A DNA stretch of 64,000 bases, taken from Enterococcus villorum (GTDB lineage: Bacteria > Bacillota > Bacilli > Lactobacillales > Enterococcaceae). This document shows positions 20,334-32,128 of this stretch, in pieces. The position numbers and the translations under genes were made by a program. Where the stretch lies: NCBI RefSeq assembly GCF_007990225.1, contig NZ_BJWF01000009.1:1-64000 (forward strand). Direction: 5' to 3'. The notes beneath the pieces were generated by a model. It saw nothing but the letters and a program-made list of their open reading frames with translations. It was not told the origin of the DNA and did no database searches. Positions within the stretch are counted from its first letter, which is position 1; every line of letters starts with the position of its first letter.

Positions 20334-21131
20334 CTAACTTCTCAAAAAGACCAATGCAATGGTTAATAAAACAAACACAATTAGTATGATTGTATCTCGA
20401 TTATGCCAATGAAGAATGCGATACTTTGTTCTTCCATCGCCTCCTTGGTAGCCTCTAGCTTCCATGGCTGTTGCTAAATCTTCTGCTCGATTGAAGCTGC
20501 TAACAAATAAAGGGATCAACAAAGGAATCACTGCCTTCATCTTTTGTACTAAACTTCCTTCTCCAAAATCAACGCCACGTGCTCTTTGTGCGTTCATGAT
20601 TTTTTCTGTCTCATCCATTAAAGTTGGCACAAAACGTAGCGCAATTGATAACATCAACGAGATTTCATGAACTGGAAAACGGACAACTTTTAAAGGGCGT
20701 AATAAATATTCAATAGCATCTGATAGTTCTAAGGGAGGAGTTGTTAACGTTAATAATGTTGACATGAAAATGATCAATACAAATCGACAGAAAATAAACA
20801 AGCCATTCATTACACCAAATTCTGTGATGTTGAAAACTCCCCAACTCCAATAAGTATCGCCACCGCTTGTAAACAATACCTGCAAAGCGACCGTAAAAAG
20901 AATCAACCAAATCAACGGTCGAATTCCTCGGATAAAAAATTTGATGTCCACTTTCGAAAGGAAAACAGATAATAATGTAAAAACGGCTAAAAGAGCATAA
21001 GTTTGCCAATTGTTAGCTAAAAAAATGATGCCAATAAAATAAAAACTAGCTAATAATTTTGCACGAGGATCCAAGCGATGAATCAATGAATCACCAGGCA
21101 TATAGCGCCCAAAAATCAGTTTATTCATCAT
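20334..21131 (-). CDS. ecfT: ECF transporter transmembrane protein EcfT
   Basis: Energy-coupling transmembrane subunit shared by group II ECF vitamin transporters, 265 residues with about six helices. The two Ala-Arg-Gly coupling motifs that contact the ATPases are visible as AQRARGVD and MEARGYQG. It overlaps ecfA2 by 11 nt. No substrate-binding S component is encoded in the window, as expected for a shared module whose S proteins are scattered. Confidence 0.95.
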   Translation of the reverse strand: MMNKLIFGRYMPGDSLIHRLDPRAKLLASFYFIGIIFLANNWQTYALLAVFTLLSVFLSKVDIKFFIRGIRPLIWLILFTVALQVLFTSGGDTYWSWGVFNITEFGVMNGLFIFCRFVLIIFMSTLLTLTTPPLELSDAIEYLLRPLKVVRFPVHEISLMLSIALRFVPTLMDETEKIMNAQRARGVDFGEGSLVQKMKAVIPLLIPLFVSSFNRAEDLATAMEARGYQGGDGRTKYRILHWHNRDTIILIVFVLLTIALVFLRS

Positions 21132-21990
21132 AAGAATGTCCTCCTGTTAACGTAACAATCTTGTCCGCTAATTCTTCTGCTGTAATGGGAAGTTCAGAGA
21201 AAAGAGGTGCTCGTTTGTTCAATTTTTCTGCAAATTCGGTAGCAGTTGGTACACCTAATTGCTTTTCTTTTAACCAAGAAAGTTTTTGAAACACCGCTTG
21301 CGGTTGACCGCTTTCTACAATTCTTCCTTTTTCTAATACATACACATAATCAGCATAATTTGCCACATCATCCATTAAGTGAGTAACTAACACAATTGTA
21401 ATATTTTGTTCTTTATGCAACCGCCAAAACATGTCCATCATTTCTTTTCGACCTTGTGGATCGAGTCCTGCTGTAGGCTCATCTAACACTAATACTTCTG
21501 GTTTCATAGCCAGTACACCTGCAATAGCCACTCGTCTCATTTGTCCACCAGATAATTCAAACGGTGATCGTTCTAAATAAGAAGCATCTAGTCCAACCTG
21601 TGCCAGTGTCTCTTGCGCTAGCTCTCTTGCCTCTTCTTCACTCACACCAAAATTTTTTGGTCCAAAGGCAATGTCTTTTGCTACTGTTTCTTCAAATAGT
21701 TGCGCTTCTGGAAACTGAAAAACGATTCCGACTTTTTTACGAATCGGTTTCAAGTTTTTATTGTTCGTATCAGGCATAATTTTTCGATCGCCGATATGTA
21801 CGCTTCCACTTGTAGGTTTGATTAGCGCATTCAAATGTTGTAGTAGTGTCGATTTACCACTTCCAGTGTGTCCAACTAAAGCAGTGTAACTATTTTCTTG
21901 AATCGTTAAATTGATATCAAATAATGCTCGCTGTTCGAATGGCGTATTTGGCTGATAAGTAAAATCTACTTTTTCAAAACGGATGTCCAT
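21121..21990 (-). CDS. ecfA2: ECF transporter ATPase EcfA2
   Basis: Second ATPase of the ECF energy-coupling module, 289 residues. Walker [10 protein letters not shown], signature [13 protein letters not shown] and Walker B VLVLDEP are intact. It overlaps ecfA1 by 25 nt and ecfT by 11 nt, which points to coupled translation of the three-subunit complex. Assignment as A2 rather than A1 follows gene order and the LSGGQMRR signature. Confidence 0.95.
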   Translation of the reverse strand: MDIRFEKVDFTYQPNTPFEQRALFDINLTIQENSYTALVGHTGSGKSTLLQHLNALIKPTSGSVHIGDRKIMPDTNNKNLKPIRKKVGIVFQFPEAQLFEETVAKDIAFGPKNFGVSEEEARELAQETLAQVGLDASYLERSPFELSGGQMRRVAIAGVLAMKPEVLVLDEPTAGLDPQGRKEMMDMFWRLHKEQNITIVLVTHLMDDVANYADYVYVLEKGRIVESGQPQAVFQKLSWLKEKQLGVPTATEFAEKLNKRAPLFSELPITAEELADKIVTLTGGHSYDE

Positions 21991-22805
21991 AACCAGTCCA
22001 CCATCCTTTCTTCTGTCATATACTCGGTAGGAACCTCTATACCACGTTGCTTCAAAGCACTCTTTAATTTTTCAGGAAAAGGTAAATCTAATCCTAAATT
22101 GATCAGTTCAGGTCCGGCAGAAAAAATTTCTTGCGGAGTTCCTTCATTGACTAAAGATCCTTGTTTCATGACTAAAATACGACTAGCATTTGCTGCTTCA
22201 TCAATATCGTGTGTAATAGATATAACTGTTAAGTTACTTTCATCTTTAATTTTTTTAATCGTGGAAATAACTTCTTCACGTCCTTCTGGATCAAGCATAC
22301 TAGTTGCTTCATCTAAAATGATAATATCAGGACGTAAGGCAACCACTCCAGCAATCGCTACACGTTGTTTTTGACCACCAGATAGTCTTGCTGGTTCTCT
22401 TTTAGCAAAATCAAGCATGCGGACTTTATCTAAGGCATCTTGAACGCGCATCACCATTTCTTCTCTAGGGATTCCTTGATTTTCAAGTCCAAAAGCAACA
22501 TCATCCTCAACTGTTGATCCAACAAACTGATTGTCAGGATTTTGAAAAACCATTCCTACCATACGTCGAATTGACCAGATATTTTCTTCATTAAGTGTTT
22601 GGTTTCCTACTTTCACCGTACCAGACTCGGGTAAAAGTAACCCATTGATTGTCTTTGCAAGTGTTGATTTCCCAGACCCATTATGTCCAATGATTGCGAT
22701 CCATTCACCATGATTAATCGTAAATGAAACATCTTTTAATGCTGGACGAGGGTCATCAGGTTGATATTTGTAATTAATCTTTCCTAATTCAATTATTGGC
22801 TCCAT
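21966..22805 (-). CDS. ecfA1: ECF transporter ATPase EcfA1
   Basis: First ATPase of the ECF module, 279 residues. Walker [11 protein letters not shown]-loop [10 protein letters not shown], signature [13 protein letters not shown] and Walker [16 protein letters not shown] are present. It heads the ecfA1-ecfA2-ecfT-truA run, 274 nt downstream of rplQ. The spacing and the hairpins in that gap leave open whether it is read through from the ribosomal operon or has its own promoter. Confidence 0.95.
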   Translation of the reverse strand: MEPIIELGKINYKYQPDDPRPALKDVSFTINHGEWIAIIGHNGSGKSTLAKTINGLLLPESGTVKVGNQTLNEENIWSIRRMVGMVFQNPDNQFVGSTVEDDVAFGLENQGIPREEMVMRVQDALDKVRMLDFAKREPARLSGGQKQRVAIAGVVALRPDIIILDEATSMLDPEGREEVISTIKKIKDESNLTVISITHDIDEAANASRILVMKQGSLVNEGTPQEIFSAGPELINLGLDLPFPEKLKSALKQRGIEVPTEYMTEERMVDWLWTSVLKK

Positions 22806-23079
22806 AATTACTCCTTCTCCATCCTAAAGTTCCTACTAACACTATCAAAAAACACCTGATTTTTCAATTGTTTCCGTTTTAATTAAAGTGTTTTTTTACA
22901 CCTTCAAGAAGATGTCAAGACAGATAATTGAAGGTACAAAAAAACACTTTATGATGAGTGCATACTCCCCAAATCAGATAGATTTGAGGAGTAGCGCTGA
23001 GCTAGACTCGGAAGAGTTAACTTCCAACATCATAACACTCTAAAAGAATCATCTATAAAGTGATGTTATTAGTGTGATT
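22806..23079 (-). other. Structured gap between rplQ and ecfA1
   Basis: No gene. It holds a long interrupted inverted repeat (22885-22907 with 22928-22950, 20 of 23 pairing), an 11-bp stem-loop (22965-22975 with 22981-22991, perfect with one G-U pair on the minus strand) and a short GGAAG/CTTCC hairpin (23010-23025). None has a clear T tract. A weak promoter, TTGAAA-17-TAGTGT, can be read on the minus strand just before ecfA1. Confidence 0.5.
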
Positions 23080-23460
23080 TTAGACAAGTTCTAAGACAAC
23101 CATTGGTGCACCATCACCGCGTCTTGGTTCTGTCTTTAAGATACGAGTGTAGCCGCCTTGACGTTCAGCGTAACGAGGTGCAATATCATTAAACAGTTTT
23201 TGTAAAGCTGATTCAATGACGATTTCCTCATTTTCTTCACGTACGCTAGCAACTTCATTACGTACAAAAGCCGCAGCTTGACGACGTGCATGTAAGTCTC
23301 CACGTTTGCCTAAAGTGATCATTTTTTCTGCAGTTGAGCGAACTTCTTTCGCACGAGCTTCAGTAGTCACAATACGTTCGTTAATTAATAAGTCAGTTGT
23401 TAAATCACGCAACATCGCTTTACGTTGGCTAGATGTGCGTCCTAGTTTACGATAACTCAC
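23080..23460 (-). CDS. rplQ: 50S ribosomal protein L17
   Basis: Large-subunit protein L17, 126 residues, starting [20 protein letters not shown] and including the conserved [10 protein letters not shown] and GYTRILK segments. It is the last gene of the alpha operon, 27 nt after rpoA, with a good GGAGG upstream. The C-terminus VVLELV is normal length for the Firmicute form. Confidence 0.97.
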   Translation of the reverse strand: MSYRKLGRTSSQRKAMLRDLTTDLLINERIVTTEARAKEVRSTAEKMITLGKRGDLHARRQAAAFVRNEVASVREENEEIVIESALQKLFNDIAPRYAERQGGYTRILKTEPRRGDGAPMVVLELV

Positions 23461-23487
23461 GTTGGTTTCCCTCCTTCGTAAAAGGTT

Positions 23488-24426
23488 TTAATCTTCCTTA
23501 CGTAAACCTAATCCTAAGTCGTGTAATTTTGCTTTCACTTCTTCTAATGATTTACGCCCTAAGTTACGGACTTTGATCATTTCTGGTTCAGATTTATTTG
23601 TAAGTTCTTGTACAGTATTGATTCCTGCACGTTTTAAACAATTATAAGAGCGAACAGATAAGTCTAATTCTTCAATTGTCATTTCTAACATTTTTTCTTT
23701 TTGTGTTTCTTCTTTTTCGACCATGATTTCAGCATTTTTTGCTTCATCTGTTAGGTTGACAAAGATATCTAAATGTTCAGTCATGATTTTTGCAGATAAA
23801 CTCATTGCTTCTAATGGTTCAATTGAACCGTCTGTCCAAATCTCCATCGTCAATTTATCAAAATCTTCACAGTGTCCAACACGAGTGTTTTCTACTTGAT
23901 AGTTCACACGACGAACAGGTGTGTAGATTGAATCGACTGGAAGAACGCCAATTGGCATATCTTCTTTTTTGTTTTCATCTGCTTGAACATAACCACGTCC
24001 TGGTTTCACTGTTAAGCGAGCATGGAACGTAGCTCCTTCAGAGACACTACAGATGTACATATCTTTGTTAAGAATTTCTACCTCACTATCAACGATAATA
24101 TCGCCAGCAGTTACTGTAGCAGGTCCGGTAATATCGATTTCAAGGGTTTTTTCTTCTTGACCATACATTTTCAGTGCTAAACCTTTAATGTTCAAGATGA
24201 TTTGAGTGACGTCTTCTCTTACACCTTTAATGGTTGAGAATTCATGCAGTACACCATCGATTTGAATATTAGTGATGGCAGCACCTGGCAAAGAAGATAA
24301 TAAAATACGACGTAGGGAATTCCCTAAAGTAGTCCCATATCCTCTTTCAAGAGGTTCAACGATGAACTTGCCATAATCTTTTTCTTCATCAATTTTTGCG
24401 ATTCTTGGTTTTTCGAATTCAATCAT
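23488..24426 (-). CDS. rpoA: RNA polymerase alpha subunit
   Basis: Assembly platform of RNA polymerase and target of UP elements and activators, 312 residues. The start is ATG 24426 (MIEFEKPRI) with AAAGGGG upstream; a longer frame to 24468 adds 14 untypical residues. The N-terminal dimerisation domain contains [20 protein letters not shown], and the C-terminal domain contains [15 protein letters not shown] and [11 protein letters not shown], which contact DNA. Confidence 0.97.
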   Translation of the reverse strand: MIEFEKPRIAKIDEEKDYGKFIVEPLERGYGTTLGNSLRRILLSSLPGAAITNIQIDGVLHEFSTIKGVREDVTQIILNIKGLALKMYGQEEKTLEIDITGPATVTAGDIIVDSEVEILNKDMYICSVSEGATFHARLTVKPGRGYVQADENKKEDMPIGVLPVDSIYTPVRRVNYQVENTRVGHCEDFDKLTMEIWTDGSIEPLEAMSLSAKIMTEHLDIFVNLTDEAKNAEIMVEKEETQKEKMLEMTIEELDLSVRSYNCLKRAGINTVQELTNKSEPEMIKVRNLGRKSLEEVKAKLHDLGLGLRKED

Positions 24427-24505
24427 TCTTATCTTTACCCCTTTCAAAACGAAAAGTGTCTTGTTCAATGACGTTACTAATAGAACTCAAAATGAGCGGC
24501 ACTCA

Positions 24506-24895
24506 TTAAACACGACGGCGTTTTGGAGGGCGGGCACCATTATGAGGAACTGGAGTCACGTCACGAATTGCAGTCACTTCTAAACCTGTAGCTTGTAATG
24601 AACGAATTGCTGCTTCACGTCCAGAACCTGGTCCTTTAACTGTTACTTCAACAGTTTTTAATCCGTGTTCCATTGCTGCTTTTGTAGCTGTTTCTGCTGC
24701 CATTTGAGCGGCAAAAGGAGTTGATTTTTTGCTTCCTTTGAAACCTAATGAACCAGCTGATGACCACGCTAATGCATTCCCGTGAGTATCAGTGATCATG
24801 ATGATAGTGTTGTTGAATGTAGAATGGATATGTGCAATACCTGCTTCTATATTCTTTTTCACACGGCGTTTACGATTCACTTTTTTTGCTGCCAT
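24506..24895 (-). CDS. rpsK: 30S ribosomal protein S11
   Basis: Platform protein of the small subunit, 129 residues. It contains the conserved [14 protein letters not shown] and the C-terminal [13 protein letters not shown]. It is placed between rpsM (27 nt) and rpoA (79 nt), the standard alpha-operon order, and has a GGAGG ribosome-binding site. Confidence 0.97.
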   Translation of the reverse strand: MAAKKVNRKRRVKKNIEAGIAHIHSTFNNTIIMITDTHGNALAWSSAGSLGFKGSKKSTPFAAQMAAETATKAAMEHGLKTVEVTVKGPGSGREAAIRSLQATGLEVTAIRDVTPVPHNGARPPKRRRV

Positions 24896-24922
24896 GAAGT
24901 TCTAACCTCCTTCACTTAAGAA

Positions 24923-25288
24923 TTATTTTTTCTTGCCAGCGATAGCGCGAGCTGGGCCTTTACGAGTACGTGCATTGTTTTTCGTGTTTTGTCCACGAAC
25001 AGGCAATCCACGGCGATGACGGATGCCACGGTATGAACCGATTTCCATCAATCGTTTGATGTTTAAGTTCACTTCACGACGAAGGTCACCTTCAACTTTT
25101 AATTTATCTACTTCTGCACGGATAGCATCTGTTTGTTCATTCGTTAATTCACGAACGCGAACATCTTCAGATACGCCAGCATTAGCTAAGATTTGTTTTG
25201 CAGTAGTGTTACCAATACCATAGATATAAGTAAGAGAAACTACTACACGTTTATCACGAGGAATATCTACTCCTGCAATACGAGCCAT
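24923..25288 (-). CDS. rpsM: 30S ribosomal protein S13
   Basis: Head protein contacting the P-site tRNA and the S19 dimer, 121 residues. It starts [16 protein letters not shown] and has the basic C-terminus [19 protein letters not shown]. It follows rpmJ by 17 nt and precedes rpsK. Confidence 0.97.
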   Translation of the reverse strand: MARIAGVDIPRDKRVVVSLTYIYGIGNTTAKQILANAGVSEDVRVRELTNEQTDAIRAEVDKLKVEGDLRREVNLNIKRLMEIGSYRGIRHRRGLPVRGQNTKNNARTRKGPARAIAGKKK

Positions 25289-25305
25289 ATTTATTGCACC
25301 TCCAA

Positions 25306-25422
25306 TTATCCTTGACGTTGTTTATGTTTTGGATTTGCTGGGCAAATCACCATAACGCGTCCTTTACGACGAATTACTTTACAATGTTCACACATTGGTT
25401 TTACTGATGGTCTTACTTTCAT
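25306..25422 (-). CDS. rpmJ: 50S ribosomal protein L36
   Basis: A 38-residue protein, [16 protein letters not shown] at the start and ending HKQRQG. The zinc ligands Cys11, Cys14, Cys27 and His32/33 are present, so this is the zinc-containing form. It lies between infA and rpsM with AGGAGG upstream, as in other Firmicutes. Confidence 0.96.
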   Translation of the reverse strand: MKVRPSVKPMCEHCKVIRRKGRVMVICPANPKHKQRQG

Positions 25423-25454
25423 GATAATACCTCCTGTAGTTTTACGGAGTACAA

Positions 25455-25673
25455 TTATTTAAAGCGATAAGTAATACGGCCACGGTTTAAATCATACGGA
25501 GACAATTCAACCGTCACTTTGTCACCAGGTAAGATACGAATATAATGCATACGAATTTTACCTGAAACAGTAGCAAGAACTTGGTGTCCGTTTTCTAGTT
25601 CAACTTTAAACATTGCATTCGGCAAAGTTTCGACGACTGTACCTTCGACTTCAATCATATCTTCTTTTGCCAC
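25455..25673 (-). CDS. infA: Translation initiation factor IF-1
   Basis: OB-fold initiation factor that occupies the ribosomal A site, 72 residues. The start is GTG 25673 ([12 protein letters not shown]), eight bases after AAGGAGG; a frame opening at 25754 would read through the leader. It ends with the normal [10 protein letters not shown] promoter and a short leader hairpin lie between adk and this gene, so infA-rpmJ-rpsM-rpsK-rpoA-rplQ can be expressed apart from the spc genes. Confidence 0.96.
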   Translation of the reverse strand: MAKEDMIEVEGTVVETLPNAMFKVELENGHQVLATVSGKIRMHYIRILPGDKVTVELSPYDLNRGRITYRFK

Positions 25674-25763
25674 GCACAGTACCTCCTTGTACTTGTTTCG
25701 CATTTTCACACGATAAAATGGCGGAAACTGCAGTTCCCACCTCAAAATTCTCAAAATGGATCA

Positions 25764-25825
25764 TCTAGAGGATTTCTCTAGAAGTCGGACTGACATATTC
25801 TATCATAATTTATTGAACTTGACAA
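25764..25825 (-). promoter_or_regulatory. Promoter and leader hairpin of infA/alpha operon
   Basis: Minus-strand TTGTCA (25820-25825), 17-bp spacer, TAGAAT (25797-25802). The transcript begins with a leader of about 120 nt whose first part folds as TCTAGAG/CTCTAGA (25764-25770 with 25776-25782). Confidence 0.75.
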
Positions 25826-25864
25826 GAGTAACTGCTTAATGCAAGTCGGCTACGGGCAATCGTG

Positions 25865-26515
<651 letters not shown>

Positions 26516-26539
26516 TTACCCTCCTAATAAATGTGAGAA

Positions 26540-26566
26540 CGTGTGTTGAGGAAAAACCTCAACACG
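26540..26566. other. Stem-loop between secY and adk
   Basis: GTGTTGAGG/CCTCAACAC (26543-26551 with 26557-26565) around an AAAAA loop. It has no T tract, so it is more likely an RNA-stability or attenuation element than a full terminator. Confidence 0.5.
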
Positions 26567-26571
26567 CTTTC

Positions 26572-27867
26572 TTACTCAATAAATCCAACGTACTTACGTT
26601 TCAGCATTAAGCCTTCTAACTGTTTAGCAGTTTCTAAAGCAACACCGATGATGATCAATAAGCTGGTTCCACCTAACCCGATGGATTGAGGCAGATTCCA
26701 AACCATTTGTGCAATGATTGGTAATAAAGCCACTAACCCAAGGAAAATAGCACCGACAGTACTTAATCGCATCAATAAGCTTGAGACATACTCTTCAGTT
26801 CCTTTACCAGGACGTACGCTTGGTATATAGCTTCCTTGCTTTTGTAAGTTTTCCGCTAATTTCTCAGGGTTTACTTGAACAAATGCATAGAAGAAGGTAA
26901 ATGCAATGATCAATATCGTATAAATCGTAGCACCAGGTGCCGTATTATAGTTAAAGATCTGCATCATAATTTTATACCAATTTTCAGACCCAAATCTACC
27001 ACTCAATGCTTGTAAGACAGCATTAGGTGTCGCAATAAACGAACTTGCAAAGATAACTGGGATAACCCCAGCAGCATTTACTTTCAACGGTAGATAACTA
27101 CTTGTTGGTGCACCTGCTACACGTTTCGTGTATTGAATTGGGATCTTGCGTTCAGCTTGTTGGAAAAATGTTACGCACGTTACGATTAAGATAATCGCTA
27201 CGACTAAGATGGCAATAAAAATTGCAGATTTCCAGATATCTGAAGGATCAATATTTACAAAGTAATCTTCATAAATTTCTTTGACACTTTCAGGCAATCG
27301 AGAGATGATCCCCGCAAAGATAATCATTGACACCCCATTACCGATTCCTTTTTCTGTGATTTGTTCTCCTAACCACGTAACAAACATTGTACCAGCAGTT
27401 AAAATTAACCCAATGGTCACATAAGTTGAAACATTAGGGTTCGTCACAAAACCTAATTGAGCATATTGGTTAAATCCAGCAGTAATACCCACTGATTGAA
27501 TAAACGCCAATACTAAAGTTAAGTATCTCGTTGCTTGATTTAATTTCTTACGACCAACCTCTCCTTGTTTTGACCATTCAACAAAACGTGGAACAATATC
27601 CATTTGTAACAATTGGATAACGATGGAAGCTGTAATGTAAGGCGAAACCCCCATTGAAAAGATGGAGAAATTTTGCATTGCACTACCACTCACCAAGTTC
27701 AACATATTGAAAAATGGTAAAGAAGAAAGATTTTGCAATGAACTAGCATTCACACCTGGCACAGTAATATGTGCACCTAGACGAAATACAAGTAAAACAA
27801 ATACAGTAAAGAGAATCTTCGACCTAATGTCCTTTACTTTAAAAGCATCTTTTAATAGTTTAAACAT
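26572..27867 (-). CDS. secY: Preprotein translocase subunit SecY
   Basis: Central channel of the Sec translocon, 431 residues with ten helices. The plug/helix-2 region contains GVSPYITASIVIQLLQM, and the cytosolic loops that bind SecA and ribosomes contain YTKRVAGAP and the later RPGKGTEEYV. The ATG overlaps the rplO stop by one base (TAATG), so translation is coupled. Confidence 0.97.
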   Translation of the reverse strand: MFKLLKDAFKVKDIRSKILFTVFVLLVFRLGAHITVPGVNASSLQNLSSLPFFNMLNLVSGSAMQNFSIFSMGVSPYITASIVIQLLQMDIVPRFVEWSKQGEVGRKKLNQATRYLTLVLAFIQSVGITAGFNQYAQLGFVTNPNVSTYVTIGLILTAGTMFVTWLGEQITEKGIGNGVSMIIFAGIISRLPESVKEIYEDYFVNIDPSDIWKSAIFIAILVVAIILIVTCVTFFQQAERKIPIQYTKRVAGAPTSSYLPLKVNAAGVIPVIFASSFIATPNAVLQALSGRFGSENWYKIMMQIFNYNTAPGATIYTILIIAFTFFYAFVQVNPEKLAENLQKQGSYIPSVRPGKGTEEYVSSLLMRLSTVGAIFLGLVALLPIIAQMVWNLPQSIGLGGTSLLIIIGVALETAKQLEGLMLKRKYVGFIE

Positions 27868-28307
27868 TAGATCACCTCAATTGATCCACCAGCAGCGACG
27901 ATTGCTTCTTCAGCTGCTTTCGAGAATTTTGCGGCTTTCACTGTTAATTTTTTCGTTAATTCACCATTCGCTAATACTTTGATTCCTGCTTTTTCGTTTT
28001 TCACGATTCCAGCTTCTACTAAAGCAACAGGAGTTACTTCAGCACCATCTTCAAAGCGATTCAAGACATCAAGATTGATGACTGCATAGTCTTTGCGGTT
28101 TACATTAGTAAATCCACGTTTTGGTAAACGACGGAATAATGGAGTTTGACCCCCTTCAAATCCTAGACGTACACCACCGCCTGAACGAGCTTTTTGTCCT
28201 TTTTGTCCGCGTCCAGCAGTTTTTCCGTTACCAGAAGAAGTACCACGACCAACACGATTACGTACTTGGCGTGAACCTTCAGCAGGTTTTAATTCATGAA
28301 GTTTCAT
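27867..28307 (-). CDS. rplO: 50S ribosomal protein L15
   Basis: Large-subunit assembly protein, 146 residues. The Gly/Arg-rich N-terminal tail ([22 protein letters not shown]) threads into the 23S RNA core. It follows rpmD by 49 nt and overlaps secY by one base. Confidence 0.97.
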   Translation of the reverse strand: MKLHELKPAEGSRQVRNRVGRGTSSGNGKTAGRGQKGQKARSGGGVRLGFEGGQTPLFRRLPKRGFTNVNRKDYAVINLDVLNRFEDGAEVTPVALVEAGIVKNEKAGIKVLANGELTKKLTVKAAKFSKAAEEAIVAAGGSIEVI

Positions 28308-28356
28308 AGGTTTGGCACCTCCTTAATATTCTAGTTCTTAGTTTTTATTTGTTTTA

Positions 28357-28536
28357 TTAAACTTCTTCAACGTCCACTAAGTGAGAAACAGTATTGATCA
28401 TGCCTTTGATTGCTTCATTAGCAGGCTTAACCACTGAACTGTTAATCTTTGTAAGACCTAACGCTTTAACTGTGTCGCGTTGGTTTTGAGGACGTCCGAT
28501 AATACTGCGTTTTAAAGTAACTTTTAATTCAGCCAT
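28357..28536 (-). CDS. rpmD: 50S ribosomal protein L30
   Basis: A 59-residue L30, beginning [16 protein letters not shown] and ending HLVDVEEV. It contains the conserved [15 protein letters not shown]. The ATG at 28536 follows AAGGAGGAC, and it sits 14 nt after rpsE in the standard spc order. Confidence 0.96.
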   Translation of the reverse strand: MAELKVTLKRSIIGRPQNQRDTVKALGLTKINSSVVKPANEAIKGMINTVSHLVDVEEV

Positions 28537-28550
28537 TATTTTTGTCCTCC

Positions 28551-29051
28551 TTATCCGATTAATTCTTCCACTGATTTGCCACGAAGTGCTGCCACTTCTT
28601 CTGCACGTTTCAATTGTTTCAATCCTTCAACAGTTGCGCGAACAACGTTGATTGGTGTGTTTGAACCTAAAGATTTAGAAGTGATATCTGCTACCCCTGC
28701 TAATTCTAATACGGCACGAACTGGTCCGCCAGCAGCAACCCCAGAACCTTCAACAGCAGGTTTCATTAGGATTCTACCACCACTAAAAGCACCGATTACT
28801 TCGTGTGGGATTGTTGAACCAACCATAGGTACTTCAACTAAGTTTTTCTTCGCATCTTCAATTGCTTTACGGATTGCTTCAGGTACTTCTTGTGCTTTAC
28901 CAGTACCAAATCCTACGTGTCCGTTTTTGTCACCGACAACAACTAAAGCAGCAAAACGTAGACGACGTCCACCTTTAACAACTTTTGTTACACGGTTAAT
29001 TGCAACAACGCGGTCTTCTAATTCCAAATGTTTTGGATCGATATAAACCAT
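28551..29051 (-). CDS. rpsE: 30S ribosomal protein S5
   Basis: Small-subunit protein at the mRNA entry, important for decoding fidelity, 166 residues. The loop [21 protein letters not shown], where spectinomycin-resistance changes occur, is of wild-type pattern. A GGAGG lies upstream. The antisense strand is fortuitously open over almost the whole gene. Confidence 0.97.
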   Translation of the reverse strand: MVYIDPKHLELEDRVVAINRVTKVVKGGRRLRFAALVVVGDKNGHVGFGTGKAQEVPEAIRKAIEDAKKNLVEVPMVGSTIPHEVIGAFSGGRILMKPAVEGSGVAAGGPVRAVLELAGVADITSKSLGSNTPINVVRATVEGLKQLKRAEEVAALRGKSVEELIG

Positions 29052-29071
29052 GAATGGTATTCCTCCTTTTT

Positions 29072-29428
29072 TTAAAATTCTAGTCCATTTTCGCGAGCAG
29101 CTTCAGCTAAAGCTTGCACACGGCCATGGTAAAGGTATCCACCACGGTCAAAGACTACTACTTTAATGCCTTTTTCAGCTGCACGTTCTGCAACTAATTT
29201 ACCGACAGCTTGTGCTGCTTCTGTTTTTGTTCCACCTGAAATTTCTTTATCCAAGGTAGAGGCACTTGCTAGCGTTACACCCGCTACGTCATCAATAATT
29301 TGAGCGTAGATGTTTTTGTTAGAACGAAAAACGTTCAAGCGTGGGCGCTCAGCAGTACCAGAGATATTGTTACGTACACGACGATGTCTTTTTTGACGTG
29401 TTTTGTTCTTATCTGGTTTTGTAATCAC
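29072..29428 (-). CDS. rplR: 50S ribosomal protein L18
   Basis: 5S rRNA-binding protein, 118 residues. The start is GTG 29428 ([15 protein letters not shown]), eight bases after AGAGG; the GTG at 29437 lies inside that ribosome-binding site. It ends with the normal AARENGLEF. It is preceded by an unusually long gap after rplF. Confidence 0.95.
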   Translation of the reverse strand: MITKPDKNKTRQKRHRRVRNNISGTAERPRLNVFRSNKNIYAQIIDDVAGVTLASASTLDKEISGGTKTEAAQAVGKLVAERAAEKGIKVVVFDRGGYLYHGRVQALAEAARENGLEF

Positions 29429-29582
29429 AATTGTCACCTCTTTTATTTTATTGTACTACGATTGTAGTATCGGGAAGTCTCGAAAAATAGAAGCTGCGGC
29501 ACAAGTTAAGTTGTTTTGAATGAAGGATAACTTCTGCAAAATCCCTTTTACCTGCTGCTGGCTTCTATGAAATTTTTCTAAA
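29429..29582 (-). other. Structured 154-nt gap between rplF and rplR
   Basis: Most neighbours here are spaced by fewer than 50 nt. This gap contains TACTAC/GTAGTA around GATT (29454-29469) and an outer pairing ATAGAAGC/GCTTCTAT (29488-29495 with 29571-29578) that encloses about 75 nt. No open frame of its own and no T tract. Confidence 0.6.
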
Positions 29583-30119
29583 CTATTTACCAGTTTTACC
29601 TTCTTTACGGCGTACATATTCGCCAACATAACGAATACCTTTACCTTTATAAGGTTCTGGAGGACGAGTTCCACGAATGTTCGCAGCTAATTCGCCAACT
29701 TCTTCTTTGTTCGCACCTTTAACAATTACTTGCGTATTCGCTGGTACTTCAACAGTTACGCCAGCTGGTGGTGTGATTTCGACTGGATGTGAGTAACCAA
29801 CGTTCAATACAAGTTTTGATCCTTGTAATTGTGCACGGTACCCAACCCCAATTAATTCTAATACTTTTTGGAATCCTTCGCTAACGCCTACAACCATGTT
29901 GTTGAAGTTTGCACGAGTTGTTCCATGGATTGTTTTCATTTCTTTACTGTCATTTGGACGAGTGAATGTCACTTCGTTTCCTTCGATATTCATTTTGATA
30001 TCAGAAGAAAAAGTACGTGTTAATTCCCCTTTTGGTCCTTTAACTGTAATGTTGTTTCCATCTTGAGTAACTGTTACTCCTTCAGGGATCACAACAACTT
30101 TATTTCCAATACGGCTCAC
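29583..30119 (-). CDS. rplF: 50S ribosomal protein L6
   Basis: Large-subunit protein near the factor-binding site and sarcin-ricin loop, 178 residues made of two similar domains. It starts [17 protein letters not shown] and has the conserved C-terminal [25 protein letters not shown]. It follows rpsH by 31 nt. Confidence 0.97.
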   Translation of the reverse strand: MSRIGNKVVVIPEGVTVTQDGNNITVKGPKGELTRTFSSDIKMNIEGNEVTFTRPNDSKEMKTIHGTTRANFNNMVVGVSEGFQKVLELIGVGYRAQLQGSKLVLNVGYSHPVEITPPAGVTVEVPANTQVIVKGANKEEVGELAANIRGTRPPEPYKGKGIRYVGEYVRRKEGKTGK

Positions 30120-30150
30120 TTAAAGACACCTCCTTGTAGATTCTAGTTGA

Positions 30151-30549
30151 TTACCATACGTAAGCGATAACTTCGCCGCCGATATTTTTTTCACGAGCTT
30201 CTTTATCGGTAACTACACCTTCAGAAGTCGAAATAATTGCGATACCTAAACCGTTCAATACTTTTGGTACTTCGTCAGCTTTGACATAAGCACGTAATCC
30301 AGGTTTAGAGATACGTTTTAAGTTAGTGATAACACGTTCGCCGTTTTTACCAAATTTTAGGAAAACACGGATTACGCCTTGTTTGTCATCTTCAATATAT
30401 TCAACATCACGAACGAAACCTTCACGTTTTAAGATTTCAGCGATGTCACGTTTAATTTTTGATGCAGGAACTTCTAAAGACTCATGTTTAACCATGTTTG
30501 CGTTACGGATACGAGTTAGAAAATCTGCAATTGGATCTGTCATGACCAT
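30151..30549 (-). CDS. rpsH: 30S ribosomal protein S8
   Basis: Primary 16S rRNA-binding protein, 132 residues. It ends with the conserved [26 protein letters not shown]. The first ATG ([10 protein letters not shown]) is ten bases from AGGAGG and is preferred over the next ATG two codons later. In E. coli S8 represses the spc operon; whether it does so here cannot be seen. Confidence 0.97.
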   Translation of the reverse strand: MVMTDPIADFLTRIRNANMVKHESLEVPASKIKRDIAEILKREGFVRDVEYIEDDKQGVIRVFLKFGKNGERVITNLKRISKPGLRAYVKADEVPKVLNGLGIAIISTSEGVVTDKEAREKNIGGEVIAYVW

Positions 30550-30585
30550 TGAGCTTTTACCTCCTTCTTATGCGAATTTACTTTT

Positions 30586-30771
30586 TTACCAGCTAGCTTT
30601 CTTCACGCCGGGAATTTGACCTTTATAGGCAAGTTCGCGGAAGCAAATACGGCAAAGATGGAACTTACGATAAACTGAATGTGGACGTCCGCAACGTTCG
30701 CAACGTGTGTAAGCTTGTGTTGAATGTTTTGCAGGGCGTTTGTTTTTAGCAATCATTGATTTTTTAGCCAC
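30586..30771 (-). CDS. rpsZ: 30S ribosomal protein S14 type Z
   Basis: A 61-residue zinc form of S14. Two pairs CERCG and CRICF bind zinc, and the C-terminus [11 protein letters not shown] is diagnostic. Located between rplE and rpsH with GGAGG upstream. A longer zinc-free paralogue often exists elsewhere in Enterococcus genomes; none lies in this window. Confidence 0.97.
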   Translation of the reverse strand: MAKKSMIAKNKRPAKHSTQAYTRCERCGRPHSVYRKFHLCRICFRELAYKGQIPGVKKASW

Positions 30772-30789
30772 GTAGTTCGCCTCCTTTAA

Positions 30790-31329
30790 TTATTTTTGGA
30801 ATGGCATGCCTAATTGTGTCAACAACTCACGAGATTCTTCATCTGAATTTGCTGTTGTTACAATAACGATGTCCATACCACGTACTTTATCTACTAAATC
30901 GTAATCTACTTCTGGGAAGATCAATTGTTCTTTAATACCTAAAGTATAGTTTCCACGACCGTCAAAGGCTTTTTTACTTACACCATGGAAGTCACGTACA
31001 CGTGGTAGAGAAACTGATACCAATTTGTCTAAGAATTCGTACATTCTTTCTCCGCGCAAGGTAACTTTTGCACCAATTGGCATTCCTTCACGTAAACGGA
31101 ATCCAGCGATTGATTTTTTAGCTTTTGTAATCATTGGTTTTTGTCCAGTGATTAAAGTTAATTCTTCAACTGCTTTATCTAAGTTTTTAGCGTTTGATAC
31201 CGCATCACCAACACCCATGTTGATGACGATTTTTTCAACTTTAGGTGTTTGCATAACAGAGCTATAGTTAAATTTTTCCATCAATGATGGAGTTACTTCT
31301 TTAAGATATTTTTCTTTTAGGCGGTTCAT
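30790..31329 (-). CDS. rplE: 50S ribosomal protein L5
   Basis: 5S rRNA-binding protein of the central protuberance, 179 residues. It starts [20 protein letters not shown] and contains the conserved [11 protein letters not shown] and [22 protein letters not shown]. Standard position between rplX and rpsZ. Confidence 0.97.
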   Translation of the reverse strand: MNRLKEKYLKEVTPSLMEKFNYSSVMQTPKVEKIVINMGVGDAVSNAKNLDKAVEELTLITGQKPMITKAKKSIAGFRLREGMPIGAKVTLRGERMYEFLDKLVSVSLPRVRDFHGVSKKAFDGRGNYTLGIKEQLIFPEVDYDLVDKVRGMDIVIVTTANSDEESRELLTQLGMPFQK

Positions 31330-31357
31330 TCAGTAAGACCCTCCTTCCTTAAACTTA

Positions 31358-31666
31358 TTATTTATCTAAAACTTCACCGGTTTTTTTAGAAACACGGACT
31401 TTTTTGCCATCTACTTCTTTATAGCCAACACGGCCAGCTACGCCAGTAGAGTCGATCACCATCACGTTAGAAACATGAATTGGTGCTTCCATCTCAACAA
31501 TTCCACCTTGAGGAGCAGCTTGAGAAGGTTTTTGGTGTTTTTTAACAACATTCACACCTTCGACAATGACTTTATCTTTTTTCGGAAACGCTGCTAATAC
31601 AACGCCTTCTTTATTTTTGTCTTTTCCAGTGATAACTTTAACTTTATCGCCTTTTTTAACAAACAT
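31358..31666 (-). CDS. rplX: 50S ribosomal protein L24
   Basis: Assembly-initiating large-subunit protein with a KOW motif ([20 protein letters not shown]), 102 residues. The conserved [17 protein letters not shown] is present. It lies 36 nt after rplN. Confidence 0.97.
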   Translation of the reverse strand: MFVKKGDKVKVITGKDKNKEGVVLAAFPKKDKVIVEGVNVVKKHQKPSQAAPQGGIVEMEAPIHVSNVMVIDSTGVAGRVGYKEVDGKKVRVSKKTGEVLDK

Positions 31667-31702
31667 AACTGTTTCGCACCTCCTTTGATAAGTGTCTCAA
31701 GA

Positions 31703-32125
<423 letters not shown>

Positions 32126-32128
32126 TTA

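Noticed and set aside
28576-29046. 156-codon plus-strand frame
   Set aside because: Antisense to rpsE; an open frame produced by the codon bias of a highly expressed gene.
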